Both the position numbers and the translations under genes were made by a program. A DNA stretch of 64,000 bases. Source: Leifsonia sp. NPDC080035 (GTDB lineage: Bacteria > Actinomycetota > Actinomycetes > Actinomycetales > Microbacteriaceae). Each line of letters opens with the position of its first letter. The first letter of the stretch is position 1. The DNA lies in the NCBI RefSeq assembly GCF_040050925.1, contig NZ_CP157390.1, positions 1,798,001 through 1,862,000 on the forward strand, written 5' to 3'. The notes under the pieces were generated by a model, which did not search any database, was not told the origin of the DNA, and saw nothing but the letters and a program-made list of their open reading frames with translations. Shown here one piece after another: positions 23,171 through 32,007 of this stretch.

Positions 23171-24466
23171 ATGAATCGAACCGTCAGAGCCGCGGGCGCC
23201 GTCGTCGCCGCCGCGGCGATGTCGCTGACCGCGGGCTGCACAGCCGGCGGCGGGTCCGGATCAAGCACCACCGGTACCCAGACCATCACGTTCGTCACTC
23301 CGCACCAGGGCGTCTACGACGACGTCATCGCATCCTTCGAATCCACCCACAAGAACATCACGGTCGACCTGCAGGTCATCCCGTTCACGGAGATCGCGGC
23401 CCAGACGCAGGCCCGGCTGGGATCGAAGGACTCGTCGATCGACGTCATCGCGGTCGATCCCCCGCGGCTTCCGTCGATGGTGCAGAAGGGATTCCTGGTC
23501 GACGTGTCCGCCGACGCGAAGACGATGAAGGGCGACCTCACTGCGGGAGGCGTGAAGTCCGTCACCTGGAACAACAAGCAGTGGGCGTATCCGCTGTGGA
23601 CCAGTGACAACTTCCTCTTCTACAACAAGGAGTTGCTTGCAGCCGCTGGTGTGACGGCCCCTGGCGCGGACAACGCGAGCCGATGGACGTGGGAGCAGAC
23701 GCTGGACGCTGCGAAGAAGGCGCAGAGCGCCGGCGCTCAGTACGGTTTCGCGTTCGAGCAGGTGGACGCCTACTATGCGCTCCAGCCTGTGCTCATGTCG
23801 ATGGGTGCAGGAACGGGCCTGTCCGGCAGCGGCAACCTGACCCCATCGGTGGACACCGCCGCCTGGAAGAAGTTCGGGAACTGGTACAAGAGCCTCCACG
23901 CCGACGGACTCTCCCCGAAGGGCATCCAGTCGGCGCAGATGCCGGATCTCTTCAAGTCGGGCAAGGTGGCGTTCTACGTCGCAGGGCCGGCGCGGATCAC
24001 GGACCTGCAGAAGAGCGCCCTGGCGAACACGTGGGGGATGGCGCCGCTTCCATACGCCGAAGGCGGCAAGGTCGTCACGCCGACCGACTCGTGGGCGGTC
24101 GGGGTGAGCGCGTACAGCCAGCACAAAGAGGCTGCCCAGGAGTTCGCCCGCTACCTGTCGCTGAACAGCGACGCTGCCGTCGGCACGTCGACGAAGTTCA
24201 ACCTCCCGCCGGTGAACCAGAAGGCGTACCCGAAGTACATCCACTACATCGATGGCGTCGCGCCCACGCAGACCGCGCAGTACGGCAACCTGCTGACCAC
24301 CGACTCCGACGAGCACGCCCAGCGCCGGCCCTCCTCGATCGGCTACGCCGACTTCGAGACAGTCGTCAACAAGGCGTTCGCCGACATCCGCTCCGGTGGG
24401 GACGTCGGCTCCATCCTCGGCGACGCTCAGAGCTCGCTCGAGCGGCAGCTCGCCCAGTACAAGTAG
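23171..24466 (+). CDS. ABC importer substrate-binding lipoprotein
   Basis: A 431-residue family 1 solute-binding protein. MNRTVRAAGAVVAAAAMSLTAGC is a lipoprotein signal with lipobox Cys at residue 23, and the mature part shows the family pattern (FVTPHQGVYDDVIASFESTH, DNFLFYNKELLAAAGV, PTDSWAVGVSAYS). Its own ribosome binding site AGAGG lies 8 bases before the ATG, so it can be made alone although its frame is joined to the LacI gene upstream. A lipobox placed inside a fusion would not be processed, so independent initiation is the sensible reading. Two permeases follow. Confidence 0.85.
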   Translation: MNRTVRAAGAVVAAAAMSLTAGCTAGGGSGSSTTGTQTITFVTPHQGVYDDVIASFESTHKNITVDLQVIPFTEIAAQTQARLGSKDSSIDVIAVDPPRLPSMVQKGFLVDVSADAKTMKGDLTAGGVKSVTWNNKQWAYPLWTSDNFLFYNKELLAAAGVTAPGADNASRWTWEQTLDAAKKAQSAGAQYGFAFEQVDAYYALQPVLMSMGAGTGLSGSGNLTPSVDTAAWKKFGNWYKSLHADGLSPKGIQSAQMPDLFKSGKVAFYVAGPARITDLQKSALANTWGMAPLPYAEGGKVVTPTDSWAVGVSAYSQHKEAAQEFARYLSLNSDAAVGTSTKFNLPPVNQKAYPKYIHYIDGVAPTQTAQYGNLLTTDSDEHAQRRPSSIGYADFETVVNKAFADIRSGGDVGSILGDAQSSLERQLAQYK

Positions 24467-24530
24467 GCGCGGCGCGGGGCCGGCGCCGGCCGGCCCCGCA
24501 CCGGCTCCACGCATTCTTCGAAGGACAATC

Positions 24531-25448
24531 GTGTCTCAGTCTTCTGTGACGCTGCGCGCACGCACCGCCGCCGCGTCGACGACCCGCAGCCGCTCCCGGC
24601 GTGCTGCTCGAATCCGGCTGTGGCTGACGGCAGGAGCATTCCTGCTGCCCGCCATGATCGGCCTGCTCATCCTCCGCATCATCCCCACCGTCCAGGCGAT
24701 CGGGACCTCGCTGACCAACCGGGTCGGAACGGTCAGCTTCGCGAACTTCGGCTATGTGTTCAGCGACCCATCGTTCCTGAACGCGCTCAAGGTCACGCTG
24801 CTGTTCTCCGTCATCATCAACCCGATCCAGATCGCCCTCGCGCTGTGGCTCGCCGTCGTGCTGACCAAGCGCGTGCCCGGTGTCGGCGTCTGGAGGACGC
24901 TCATCCTCCTGCCGATCGCCGTCCCGCAGATCGTCTCCGCGATCGTGTGGGGCGTGCTCTTCCGGCCCGATGGACCGCTCAACGGGATCCTCGAAACGCT
25001 GGGCATCGCGCCAGTGCCTTGGTTGGTCAGCCCGGACACCGCGCTCCTGTCCATCATGATCATCTGCACGTGGGTGGGGGTCGGCTATTGGATGACCTTC
25101 CTCGTGGCGGGGATCAAAGACATCCCCGCGAGCCTCTACGAAGCGTCCGAACTCGACGGCGCAGGCGGCTGGCAGCAGTTCCGCTACATCACCCTGCCCG
25201 GGCTGAGGCGGCCGCTGCTGTTCGTCCTGGTGGCCGACACGGTGGCGAACTTCCTCGTCTTCGCCCCGGTGCGCATCCTGACCCAGGGCGGACCGCAGGG
25301 GTCGACCAACCTGATCATGAACTTCATCTTCGAGCGCGCCTACACGCTCGCCGACCCGGCAGGTGCCGCCGCAGCGACGATCGTCCTCGTGCTGATCGTC
25401 GTCTGCGTCGTCGGCGTGCAGTTCCGCCTGCTTCCCGGAAAGGACTGA
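24531..25448 (+). CDS. ABC sugar/nucleoside importer permease 1
   Basis: A 305-residue permease: basic N-terminus with many Arg/Ser, then six helices beginning LWLTAGAFLLPAMIGLLIL, and the EAA loop YEASELDGAGGWQQFRYITLP. GTG at 24531 follows AAGGAC; the frame is open upstream but only as the shadow of the lipoprotein end. Three bases separate it from the second permease. Confidence 0.88.
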   Translation: MSQSSVTLRARTAAASTTRSRSRRAARIRLWLTAGAFLLPAMIGLLILRIIPTVQAIGTSLTNRVGTVSFANFGYVFSDPSFLNALKVTLLFSVIINPIQIALALWLAVVLTKRVPGVGVWRTLILLPIAVPQIVSAIVWGVLFRPDGPLNGILETLGIAPVPWLVSPDTALLSIMIICTWVGVGYWMTFLVAGIKDIPASLYEASELDGAGGWQQFRYITLPGLRRPLLFVLVADTVANFLVFAPVRILTQGGPQGSTNLIMNFIFERAYTLADPAGAAAATIVLVLIVVCVVGVQFRLLPGKD

Positions 25449-25450
25449 CC

Positions 25451-26305
25451 ATGTCCGACGTCATCGACAACCCGAGGCAGCGTCGCGCAGGCCGGCTGGC
25501 TCTGCTCATCGCCGTCCCCGTGGCGATCCTGTCCATCCTGCCCCTACTCTGGGCGCTCGTGTCCTCGCTCCGCCCGAGCAGCGAGATCTTCGCGCACCTC
25601 TCGCCCTTCAGCCTGAACACCATCTGGCCGTCCAGCGCATCGCTCGACAACTACGCCGCCGTGCTGAACAGCGATTTCACCCGCTCGCTGCTCAACTCGG
25701 TCCTCGTCGCGTTCTTCAGCGTCGTGCTGGGGCTGATCGTGTCCTCGCTGGCTGCGTTCGCTCTCGCCGTTCTCGACTTCCCCGGCCGCAGTGCGGTGTT
25801 CGCGGTGATGGTGGTGAGCTTCCTCGTCCCGTTCGAGGCGATCGCGATCCCGCTCGCCAACACGTTCAGGGAGTGGAACCTGCAGAACACGCTGATCGGT
25901 CTCGTCCTGCCCGCGATCGGCAACGGACTGTCCATCTTCCTGCTGCGACAGTTCTTCATGAACATCCCCTTCTCGCTTGCGGAGGCGGCGCGAATGGACG
26001 GTCTCAGCTGGTTCGGCATCTATCGGCGGATCTACCTGCCCCTCTCCCGCGCGTCCCTCGTCGGAGCCGGCCTGATCCTGTTCGTCTTCCAGTGGCAGTC
26101 GTTCCTGTGGCCCCTCCTGATCGCACCGTCTCCCGACTCCCGGGTGGCGCCCGTCGCCATCGCCGACTTCGCCCAGGAATCGGGAGTCGACTTCGGGCAG
26201 ATGTTCGCGGCGGCCATCCTCACCGCCGCGGTGCCGCTCATCCTCCTGCTGGTGTTCCAGCGGCAGTTCACCGGCTCTCTCGCATCCTCCGGGAGCAAGG
26301 AATGA
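25451..26305 (+). CDS. ABC sugar/nucleoside importer permease 2
   Basis: A 284-residue MalG-type permease with six helices and the EAA loop AEAARMDGLSWFGIYRRIYLP. ATG at 25451 immediately follows the first permease stop; its own stop overlaps the hydrolase start (ATGA). No ATPase gene is in the operon, as for the other importer in this window, which suggests a shared ATPase encoded elsewhere. Confidence 0.88.
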   Translation: MSDVIDNPRQRRAGRLALLIAVPVAILSILPLLWALVSSLRPSSEIFAHLSPFSLNTIWPSSASLDNYAAVLNSDFTRSLLNSVLVAFFSVVLGLIVSSLAAFALAVLDFPGRSAVFAVMVVSFLVPFEAIAIPLANTFREWNLQNTLIGLVLPAIGNGLSIFLLRQFFMNIPFSLAEAARMDGLSWFGIYRRIYLPLSRASLVGAGLILFVFQWQSFLWPLLIAPSPDSRVAPVAIADFAQESGVDFGQMFAAAILTAAVPLILLLVFQRQFTGSLASSGSKE

Positions 26306-27357
26306 TCGCGGGTCCGGTGCAAGAGCGCCGACGGCTGATCATCGACTGCGACCCCGGCAACGGGATGCCCGCCGCCGACATCGACGACGGGCTCGCCCTC
26401 GCTCTCGCGGTGGCTCGCGACGACGTGCTCTCGCTCGAGGCCATCACCATCGTGTCCGGCAACACGCATCGAGACATCGGTTACGCGGTCGCGTCGGAAT
26501 TCGTCTCACGACTCCGCCTGAGCGTTCCCGTCTACGCGGGCGCCGAGCGCGCGCTCGTGGAACCGCCCGGTCCGTGGCGCACCCGGCAGGATGCCAACGA
26601 ACGGCGTCCGGACGTCGTCGAAGCGTGGGCCGAGGTCGCCCGTCCGGCGCCCGCGTCACCCGGATCGCCGGAGGCGGCTGTGCGAATCGTCGAGCTCGTC
26701 CGCGAGAACCCCGGCGAGATCACCATCGTCGCCATCGGGCCGCTCACGAACATCGCGACCGCGATCGAGTTGGAGCCGAGGCTGCCCGAACTCGTGCGCG
26801 ACATCGTCATCATGGGCGGCGCCTTCGACGTGCCGGGGTTCCTGCAAGAGCTCAATTTCGGAATCGACCCGGAGGCCGCACACATCGTGCTGACGAGCCG
26901 CGCGCCGATCACACTCGTCCCGTTGGACACCACCTCGCAGACGCTGTTCACCCACGCAGACCTGGATCGTCTCCTGGAGGTGGAAGGGCCTCTTGCCGGC
27001 TACGTCGTCGAGACGACCCGGCCGTGGATCGACTACGCGGCCGCGTGGCGGAAGATCGACGGTTGCCTTCTGCACGACCCGCTCACCGTCGCGCTGCTCC
27101 TCGACCCCGAGCTCGCCGAGTACGAGGAACGGATCGTCGATGTCGAGCTCTCCGGCTCGCTCACCCGGGGCCGCGCGATCTGGTGGACACCGGAAAACCT
27201 GCGCCTCCATGTCGGACTTCGCCTCCCCGACGCGGTGCGGCCGATTCGAGTGGCGACGCGTGTGGACAACGCCCGGCTCGTGGCGCTGCTGCTTTCCTCG
27301 TACGCGCGAGAGAACGACGTTCGGGACACACTCATCGCCGACATCGCCGATCGATGA
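26302..27357 (+). CDS. Inosine-uridine-type nucleoside hydrolase with extended active-site loop
   Basis: A 351-residue enzyme that cleaves N-ribosides to base and ribose. The N-terminal Ca-binding motif, normally D-x-D-P-G-x-D-D, reads IIDCDPGNGMPAADIDDGLA, so about seven residues are inserted before the final Asp pair. ITIVAIGPLTNIATAIE, IVIMGGAF, and LNFGIDPEAAHIVL are classic. DPLTVALLL near residue 255 supplies the C-terminal Asp region. No signal peptide, so it is cytoplasmic and acts on imported nucleoside. With ribokinase it makes a ribose salvage route. Start overlaps the permease stop and its stop overlaps the TauE start. Confidence 0.85.
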   Translation: MIAGPVQERRRLIIDCDPGNGMPAADIDDGLALALAVARDDVLSLEAITIVSGNTHRDIGYAVASEFVSRLRLSVPVYAGAERALVEPPGPWRTRQDANERRPDVVEAWAEVARPAPASPGSPEAAVRIVELVRENPGEITIVAIGPLTNIATAIELEPRLPELVRDIVIMGGAFDVPGFLQELNFGIDPEAAHIVLTSRAPITLVPLDTTSQTLFTHADLDRLLEVEGPLAGYVVETTRPWIDYAAAWRKIDGCLLHDPLTVALLLDPELAEYEERIVDVELSGSLTRGRAIWWTPENLRLHVGLRLPDAVRPIRVATRVDNARLVALLLSSYARENDVRDTLIADIADR

Positions 27358-28103
27358 GCGGCGGAGCACTGGCGGCGGTCGCCGCCGCCATGTTCGTCGG
27401 CGCCGTCGCGCAGCGGTTGACCGGGATGGGCTTCGCCCTCGTCGTCTCGCCCTTCCTCGTGCTGCTCCTCGGACCGTTCGACGGCGTGATGCTGGTCAAC
27501 CTGGCCAGCATCGTGTCCGCGCTCATCGTGCTCGTGACGGTCTGGCGCGACGTCGACCTGTCTGCCTATGGATGGCTCGCGTGCGCGGCCGTGGTCGGCG
27601 TCGTCCCCGGCGCGATCCTGGCCGCTCGGGTGGATCCGGCGATGCTGGAGACGATCGTCGGAACGGTGCTCCTTCTGTCACTGACCGCGACGCTTCTCGT
27701 GGCCCGCCTGCCCGTCACGGTGTCGGGGAATCCCGCGCGGGTGGTTGCAGGATTCGCTTCCGGGCTGATGAATGCCGGTGCGGGTGTCGGAGGACCGGCC
27801 GTCAGCGCGTACGGCATCCTCAGCCGCTGGCCTCACCGCACGTTCGCGGCGACTCTGCAGCCGTACTTCGCCACGGTCGGACTCGCCTCCGTGACGGCGA
27901 AGCTCATCGTCGCCCCGGGTTCCTTGCCCGACCTCGGCCCATTCGGCTGGGCCATAGCCGGCGCCGCACTCATCGCGGGAGTCGCGACGGGAAGCGTCGC
28001 AGCCAAGCGGTTCAGAGCGCGGTGGGCTCGCGCCGCCGTGATCGTGATCGCCTTCGCGGGAGCGGGCGTCGCGCTCGTCAGCGGGATCATCCACCTCTCC
28101 TAG
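27354..28103 (+). CDS. TauE/SafE-family membrane transporter
   Basis: A 249-residue polytopic protein with about eight helices. The repeated motifs VGAVAQRLTGMGFALVVSPF and GLMNAGAGVGGPAVSAYG match the TauE/SafE fold (PF01925), whose characterised members export or import small organic anions. It is the last gene of the ribokinase/nucleoside hydrolase operon (ATGA overlap), so it may export a base or another by-product; that is inference. Confidence 0.75.
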   Translation: MSGGALAAVAAAMFVGAVAQRLTGMGFALVVSPFLVLLLGPFDGVMLVNLASIVSALIVLVTVWRDVDLSAYGWLACAAVVGVVPGAILAARVDPAMLETIVGTVLLLSLTATLLVARLPVTVSGNPARVVAGFASGLMNAGAGVGGPAVSAYGILSRWPHRTFAATLQPYFATVGLASVTAKLIVAPGSLPDLGPFGWAIAGAALIAGVATGSVAAKRFRARWARAAVIVIAFAGAGVALVSGIIHLS

Positions 28104-28148
28104 AGGAACTCGCGATCGGGCGCGCGCCTCTCCCTTCTCCCGAGAACC

Positions 28149-29150
28149 TCAGCCCATCGGCACCGTCTCGCCGGTCGCCTGGCCGCGCTCGTCGAGGAAG
28201 TGACCCAGGTGCTTCACCGTCCGCAGCACCACGGACCGGTCGGCGATCGTGACGCCCGGCAGCCGCTCCTCGATGACGGCCTCCAGCCGGTTGACGTCCT
28301 GCAGGGTCCGCAACCAGACGGCCATGATCACGTTGAACTCGCCGACCGTGGTCACGACGAGCCGCACCTCCTCCATCCGGCCGAGCTGCGGGCCGACGGA
28401 GGCGACCATCGCCGCCGGCACGCGGAGGAAGTACCAGGCGTAGACCGGCCACGGCGTGTGGTCCCGCGCGACGTCGACGCGAATGACGAGCCGGCCGGAT
28501 GCGCGGAGGGCGGCGATGGCGTCGCGTACCTTGCGGGAGGGGACGCCGATGGCGTTCGCGATCTCGGTCACGCCCGCGCGCCCGTCGATCGCGAGGTGCT
28601 CGGTGAGCGCCGCGAGCTGGTCGGGCTGCAGCCGAGGCATCGGGGGCGCGGTGTGCTGATCGGCCTTCGCGACGGCTGCGACCTCCGCCTTGGAGAGGGC
28701 GCGCAGCCGCCAGTTGCGGGCGTCCGCGATCGGCTGGGAGACGAGGTGCGTCCGCATGGAGCGGACTCGGGCGACCGAGCGGATCCGCTCCAGGGTCCAC
28801 TGGCTGAGACCCGAGGTGTCGGTGCTGATCAGGCTCACCATGATGTCCCGCCCGCCCGCCGTGAGGTCGATGGTGAAGGCCTCCCGGTCGTTCTGGAGGG
28901 CCTGTGCCACGTTCAACGTCTCACCGGGCGCGCACTCGATCTCGATCAGCGAGAGAAGCGCCGTGCTCGTGCCGGCCCCGTAACCGGTCACGTAGACGAT
29001 GCCGTCGTCGCGCAGCCGGTTCCAGCGGCGGGCCAGCGTGACGGCGTCTGCTCCGACGATCGGGGCGAGCGTCGTCCACGGCGCGCGAGGGGCGATCTGG
29101 ACCGCATGGATGAGCCGCAGATCGAGATCCGTGAGCGCCGAATCCTGCAC
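28149..29150 (-). CDS. Lrp/AsnC-type regulator with two tandem HTH-ligand modules
   Basis: A 333-residue protein made of two AsnC units. The first HTH is DLRLIHAVQIAPRAPWTTLA with DAVTLARRWNRLRDDGIVYVTG; the second is ALTEHLAIDGRAGVTEIANA with RKVRDAIAALRASGRLVIRV. Each is followed by a RAM-like ligand domain (the second ends LVVTTVGEFNVIMAVW). Ordinary Lrp proteins are about 150 residues, so this is the doubled form. GTG at 29150 is preferred over the ATG at 29222 because GGAGGG lies just upstream. It is divergent from the MFS/M20/SdaA operon and probably controls it in response to an amino acid. Confidence 0.8.
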   Translation of the reverse strand: MQDSALTDLDLRLIHAVQIAPRAPWTTLAPIVGADAVTLARRWNRLRDDGIVYVTGYGAGTSTALLSLIEIECAPGETLNVAQALQNDREAFTIDLTAGGRDIMVSLISTDTSGLSQWTLERIRSVARVRSMRTHLVSQPIADARNWRLRALSKAEVAAVAKADQHTAPPMPRLQPDQLAALTEHLAIDGRAGVTEIANAIGVPSRKVRDAIAALRASGRLVIRVDVARDHTPWPVYAWYFLRVPAAMVASVGPQLGRMEEVRLVVTTVGEFNVIMAVWLRTLQDVNRLEAVIEERLPGVTIADRSVVLRTVKHLGHFLDERGQATGETVPMG

Positions 29151-29248
29151 AAGCCCTCCAATTGGAACCAATATCCTGCATCCGGCTCGCGCGAATCCGT
29201 CGTGTCCATATTCTCTCCGCACCAGACAACGTCGCGCAAGGAGTCCCT

Positions 29249-30766
29249 ATGTCTCATGCTTCGCCCCCGGGCACCGCCGCCTCACCCGTCACGAAAGCCG
29301 CCATCGGCGGCGTCGTCGGCTTCCTCGTCGTCATGGAGCTGGGCAGCGGGATGCTGCAGGGCTGGTACCCCGTGCTCCTCACGGCGATCGGAGGTGAGTT
29401 CGGCGTCAGCGCCGCAGCGCTCAACTGGGTCAGCGCCGGCTACATGCTCGCGACGATCGTCTTCGTGCCTGTCATCGCCAAGCTCGGCGACCGCTACGGC
29501 CACAAGAAGCTGCTCGCAGTCTCGGCCGCCCTCGTCGCCCTCGGTTCGATCGTCGTCGCAATCGCACCGAACTTCGCCGTGCTGCTTCTCGGCCGGGCCC
29601 TGCAGGCCCCGCTCGCCGCCTTCCTGCCTCTGGAGTTCGCCATCGTGCGCGACCGGGACGAGAAGTCGTCCGGCCGTTCCATCGGCAAGCTCGTCGGGGC
29701 GCTCACCTTCGGTGCCGCCATCGGCGCACTCGGCGCCGGGCTGCTCTTCAACGCCACGGCGAACCTCCGGCTCGTGCTCTGGGTCCCGGCGATCTTCCTC
29801 GCCCTCTGCGTGCCCGTCGTGCTGTTCCTGGTGCCAGAGTCGAAGGCACGCGCCACCGGGCGGATCGACTGGATCGGTGCCTCCCTGCTCGGGATCGGCA
29901 TGCTCCTCGCGCTCGGCGGCATCGGCAACGCGGCCACCTTGGGCTGGACCAACCCGGTCACCTGGATTGTCATCGTCGCCGGCATCGCGCTGCTCGCGTT
30001 GTGGGTCGTGGTCGAGCGCCGCGTCGCACACCCGCTCATCGAGATCTCCGTGCTCACGAAGGGCGGCATCGGCCTGCCGATCGTCATCGCCTTCCTGTTC
30101 GGCGCACAGCTGTTCGGCAGCCAGACGGCCACCACCGTGTACATGCTCACCGACCCGGCCAAGGCCGGGTTCGGTCTGGGCGTCAGCCCGGGGACGGTCG
30201 GCATCCTCTCGGTGATCACCGCTCTGGCGGCCTTCGTCGCAGCGACGCTCGGCGATCGCCTGGCCACGCGCGTCGGGTCGAAGCTGGCCCTCGTCGCCGG
30301 CGGCCTGCTGTTGGTCGTGAGCTACCTCATCCTGGTGGTCGGTGCGCACTCGCTCGCCGTGGTCGCGGTCGGCATGGTCGTCGGCGGACAGGGCAACGGC
30401 ATCCTGATCGCCGTGCTCCCCGCGATCGTCGTCAAGCGCGCACCCGCCGACTCGGTCGGCATCGCCTCGGCCCTCTACAACACATCCCGCACCGCGGCCG
30501 GCGCCGTCGCCGGAGCGCTGTTCGCCCTGGTGATGGGCAGCTTCCTCGTCACCCTCGGCTCCGGCCCGACAGCCGTCACGACGACCGCCTTCGCCGGCTA
30601 TGTCGCCGTCTGGCTGATCTGCGCCGCCATCGGCGCAGCCGTCGTCGTCCTCTCGCTGTTCATCCGGGAGAAGCGCGTCGCCGCCGACGCGGACACCGTC
30701 ACCGTCGTGACGGACGCCGCGGCCATCCCGACCACCCCACCGATCGCAGCAGGAGAGACCGCATGA
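29249..30766 (+). CDS. MFS transporter, 14-TM drug/metabolite type
   Basis: A 505-residue major facilitator. GDRYGHKKLL in the loop after helix 2 is the MFS signature, and the run of about 14 hydrophobic segments resembles the DHA2 group. ATG at 29249 follows AAGGAG with a 5-base spacer; an earlier in-frame ATG (29162) lies in the divergent promoter region. The stop overlaps the amidohydrolase start. Substrate may be the amide or peptide processed by that enzyme. Confidence 0.85.
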   Translation: MSHASPPGTAASPVTKAAIGGVVGFLVVMELGSGMLQGWYPVLLTAIGGEFGVSAAALNWVSAGYMLATIVFVPVIAKLGDRYGHKKLLAVSAALVALGSIVVAIAPNFAVLLLGRALQAPLAAFLPLEFAIVRDRDEKSSGRSIGKLVGALTFGAAIGALGAGLLFNATANLRLVLWVPAIFLALCVPVVLFLVPESKARATGRIDWIGASLLGIGMLLALGGIGNAATLGWTNPVTWIVIVAGIALLALWVVVERRVAHPLIEISVLTKGGIGLPIVIAFLFGAQLFGSQTATTVYMLTDPAKAGFGLGVSPGTVGILSVITALAAFVAATLGDRLATRVGSKLALVAGGLLLVVSYLILVVGAHSLAVVAVGMVVGGQGNGILIAVLPAIVVKRAPADSVGIASALYNTSRTAAGAVAGALFALVMGSFLVTLGSGPTAVTTTAFAGYVAVWLICAAIGAAVVVLSLFIREKRVAADADTVTVVTDAAAIPTTPPIAAGETA

Positions 30767-32007
30767 CCATCACCGAGACCACCACCGCCACGTACGAAGG
30801 GCTCGGCGACCTCAAACAGCGGATCGCCGACACCATCCGAGCGGCCGAGAGCCGGCTCATCGAGATCAGCCACGACATCCACGACCACCCGGAGACCGCC
30901 TTCCAGGAGCACCACGCGGCGGAGGTCGTCGCAGGCGCGCTCCGCGAAGCCGGTTTCGAGACCGCCGTCGGGGTGTACGGGCTCGAGACCGCGATCGAGG
31001 CCTCGTACGGAAGCGGAGACTTCGTCGTCACCCTGTGCTCGGAGTACGACGCTCTACCGGTGATCGGGCACGGCTGCGGCCACAACATCATCGCGACCGC
31101 CGGTCTGGGCGCCGCGCTCGGGTTGGCTGCGATCGCGGACGAGGCGGGCATCACGGTGAAGCTCCTGGGCACTCCCGCCGAGGAGCACGGCGGCGGCAAG
31201 GTGCTCATGCTCGAGGCCGGGGCATGGGAAGACGCCACCGTCTCCCTGATGGTGCACGGCGCCCCCGGCATCGACATCCGGTGCGACAACTTCACCAGCC
31301 AGGCTGTCGACCGGTTCCGCATCACCTACACGGGGAAGGCCGCGCACGCCGCGGCCGCCCCGACGAGTGGCGTCAACGCGCTGGACGCGGCGACGATCGC
31401 CCTCACCTCTGTCGGACTGCTGCGTCAGCAGCTCGGCAGCGGGGTCCGTGTCGCGGCGGTCATCGCCGAAGGCGGGGAGGTCACCAACATCATCCCGGCG
31501 CACACCGTCATCGAGCTGGAGGTCCGCGCCTTCGACCTGGACGAGCTGACGGATGCCCGCCGCCGGGTGCTCGCCTGCTTCGAGGCCGGGGCCATCGCCT
31601 CCGGGTGCACGTGGGAGTACGTCCGCACCCAGCCGCGGTACGCCAACCTGAAGCAGGAGCCGCTGCTCTCCGGTGCATGGAACGACGCCCTGGCCGAGCT
31701 CGGCAGGGAGACGGTCGCCCTTCCCGGCGGAGCGACCGGCGGGTCGACCGACATGGGCAACGTCTCGCAGGTCGTGCCCTCCATCCACCCGGCGATCGCG
31801 GTGCACGGGTCGTCGGCGCCGCCGCACACCGTCCAGTTCGCGGCCGACGCCGCGACGCCGGCGGCCGATCGCGCGGCGATCGACGCGGCGATCGGTCTCG
31901 CCTGGGCGGCGGCGACAGCGGCGCTGACGCCCTCCGTCCGTGATCAGCTGCTGGCGCGTCAGGCCGCTCGCCCCGCCGGAGCGACCCGCATCGCGGCGGA
32001 GGAGTGA
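30763..32007 (+). CDS. M20-family amidohydrolase (AbgB/aminobenzoyl-glutamate hydrolase-like)
   Basis: A 414-residue metallopeptidase. EISHDIHDHPETAFQEH is the N-terminal motif, CSEYDALPVIGHGCGHNIIA the first metal site, GTPAEEHGGGK the catalytic Glu pair, and STDMGNVSQVVPSIHP the C-terminal His motif; the dimerisation domain includes GKAAHAAAAPTSGVNALDA. It hydrolyses N-acyl or aminoacyl amides. Coupled by ATGA to the MFS gene and by GTGA to the serine dehydratase, which suggests a path from an imported serine amide to pyruvate. That route is inference. Confidence 0.85.
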   Translation: MTITETTTATYEGLGDLKQRIADTIRAAESRLIEISHDIHDHPETAFQEHHAAEVVAGALREAGFETAVGVYGLETAIEASYGSGDFVVTLCSEYDALPVIGHGCGHNIIATAGLGAALGLAAIADEAGITVKLLGTPAEEHGGGKVLMLEAGAWEDATVSLMVHGAPGIDIRCDNFTSQAVDRFRITYTGKAAHAAAAPTSGVNALDAATIALTSVGLLRQQLGSGVRVAAVIAEGGEVTNIIPAHTVIELEVRAFDLDELTDARRRVLACFEAGAIASGCTWEYVRTQPRYANLKQEPLLSGAWNDALAELGRETVALPGGATGGSTDMGNVSQVVPSIHPAIAVHGSSAPPHTVQFAADAATPAADRAAIDAAIGLAWAAATAALTPSVRDQLLARQAARPAGATRIAAEE

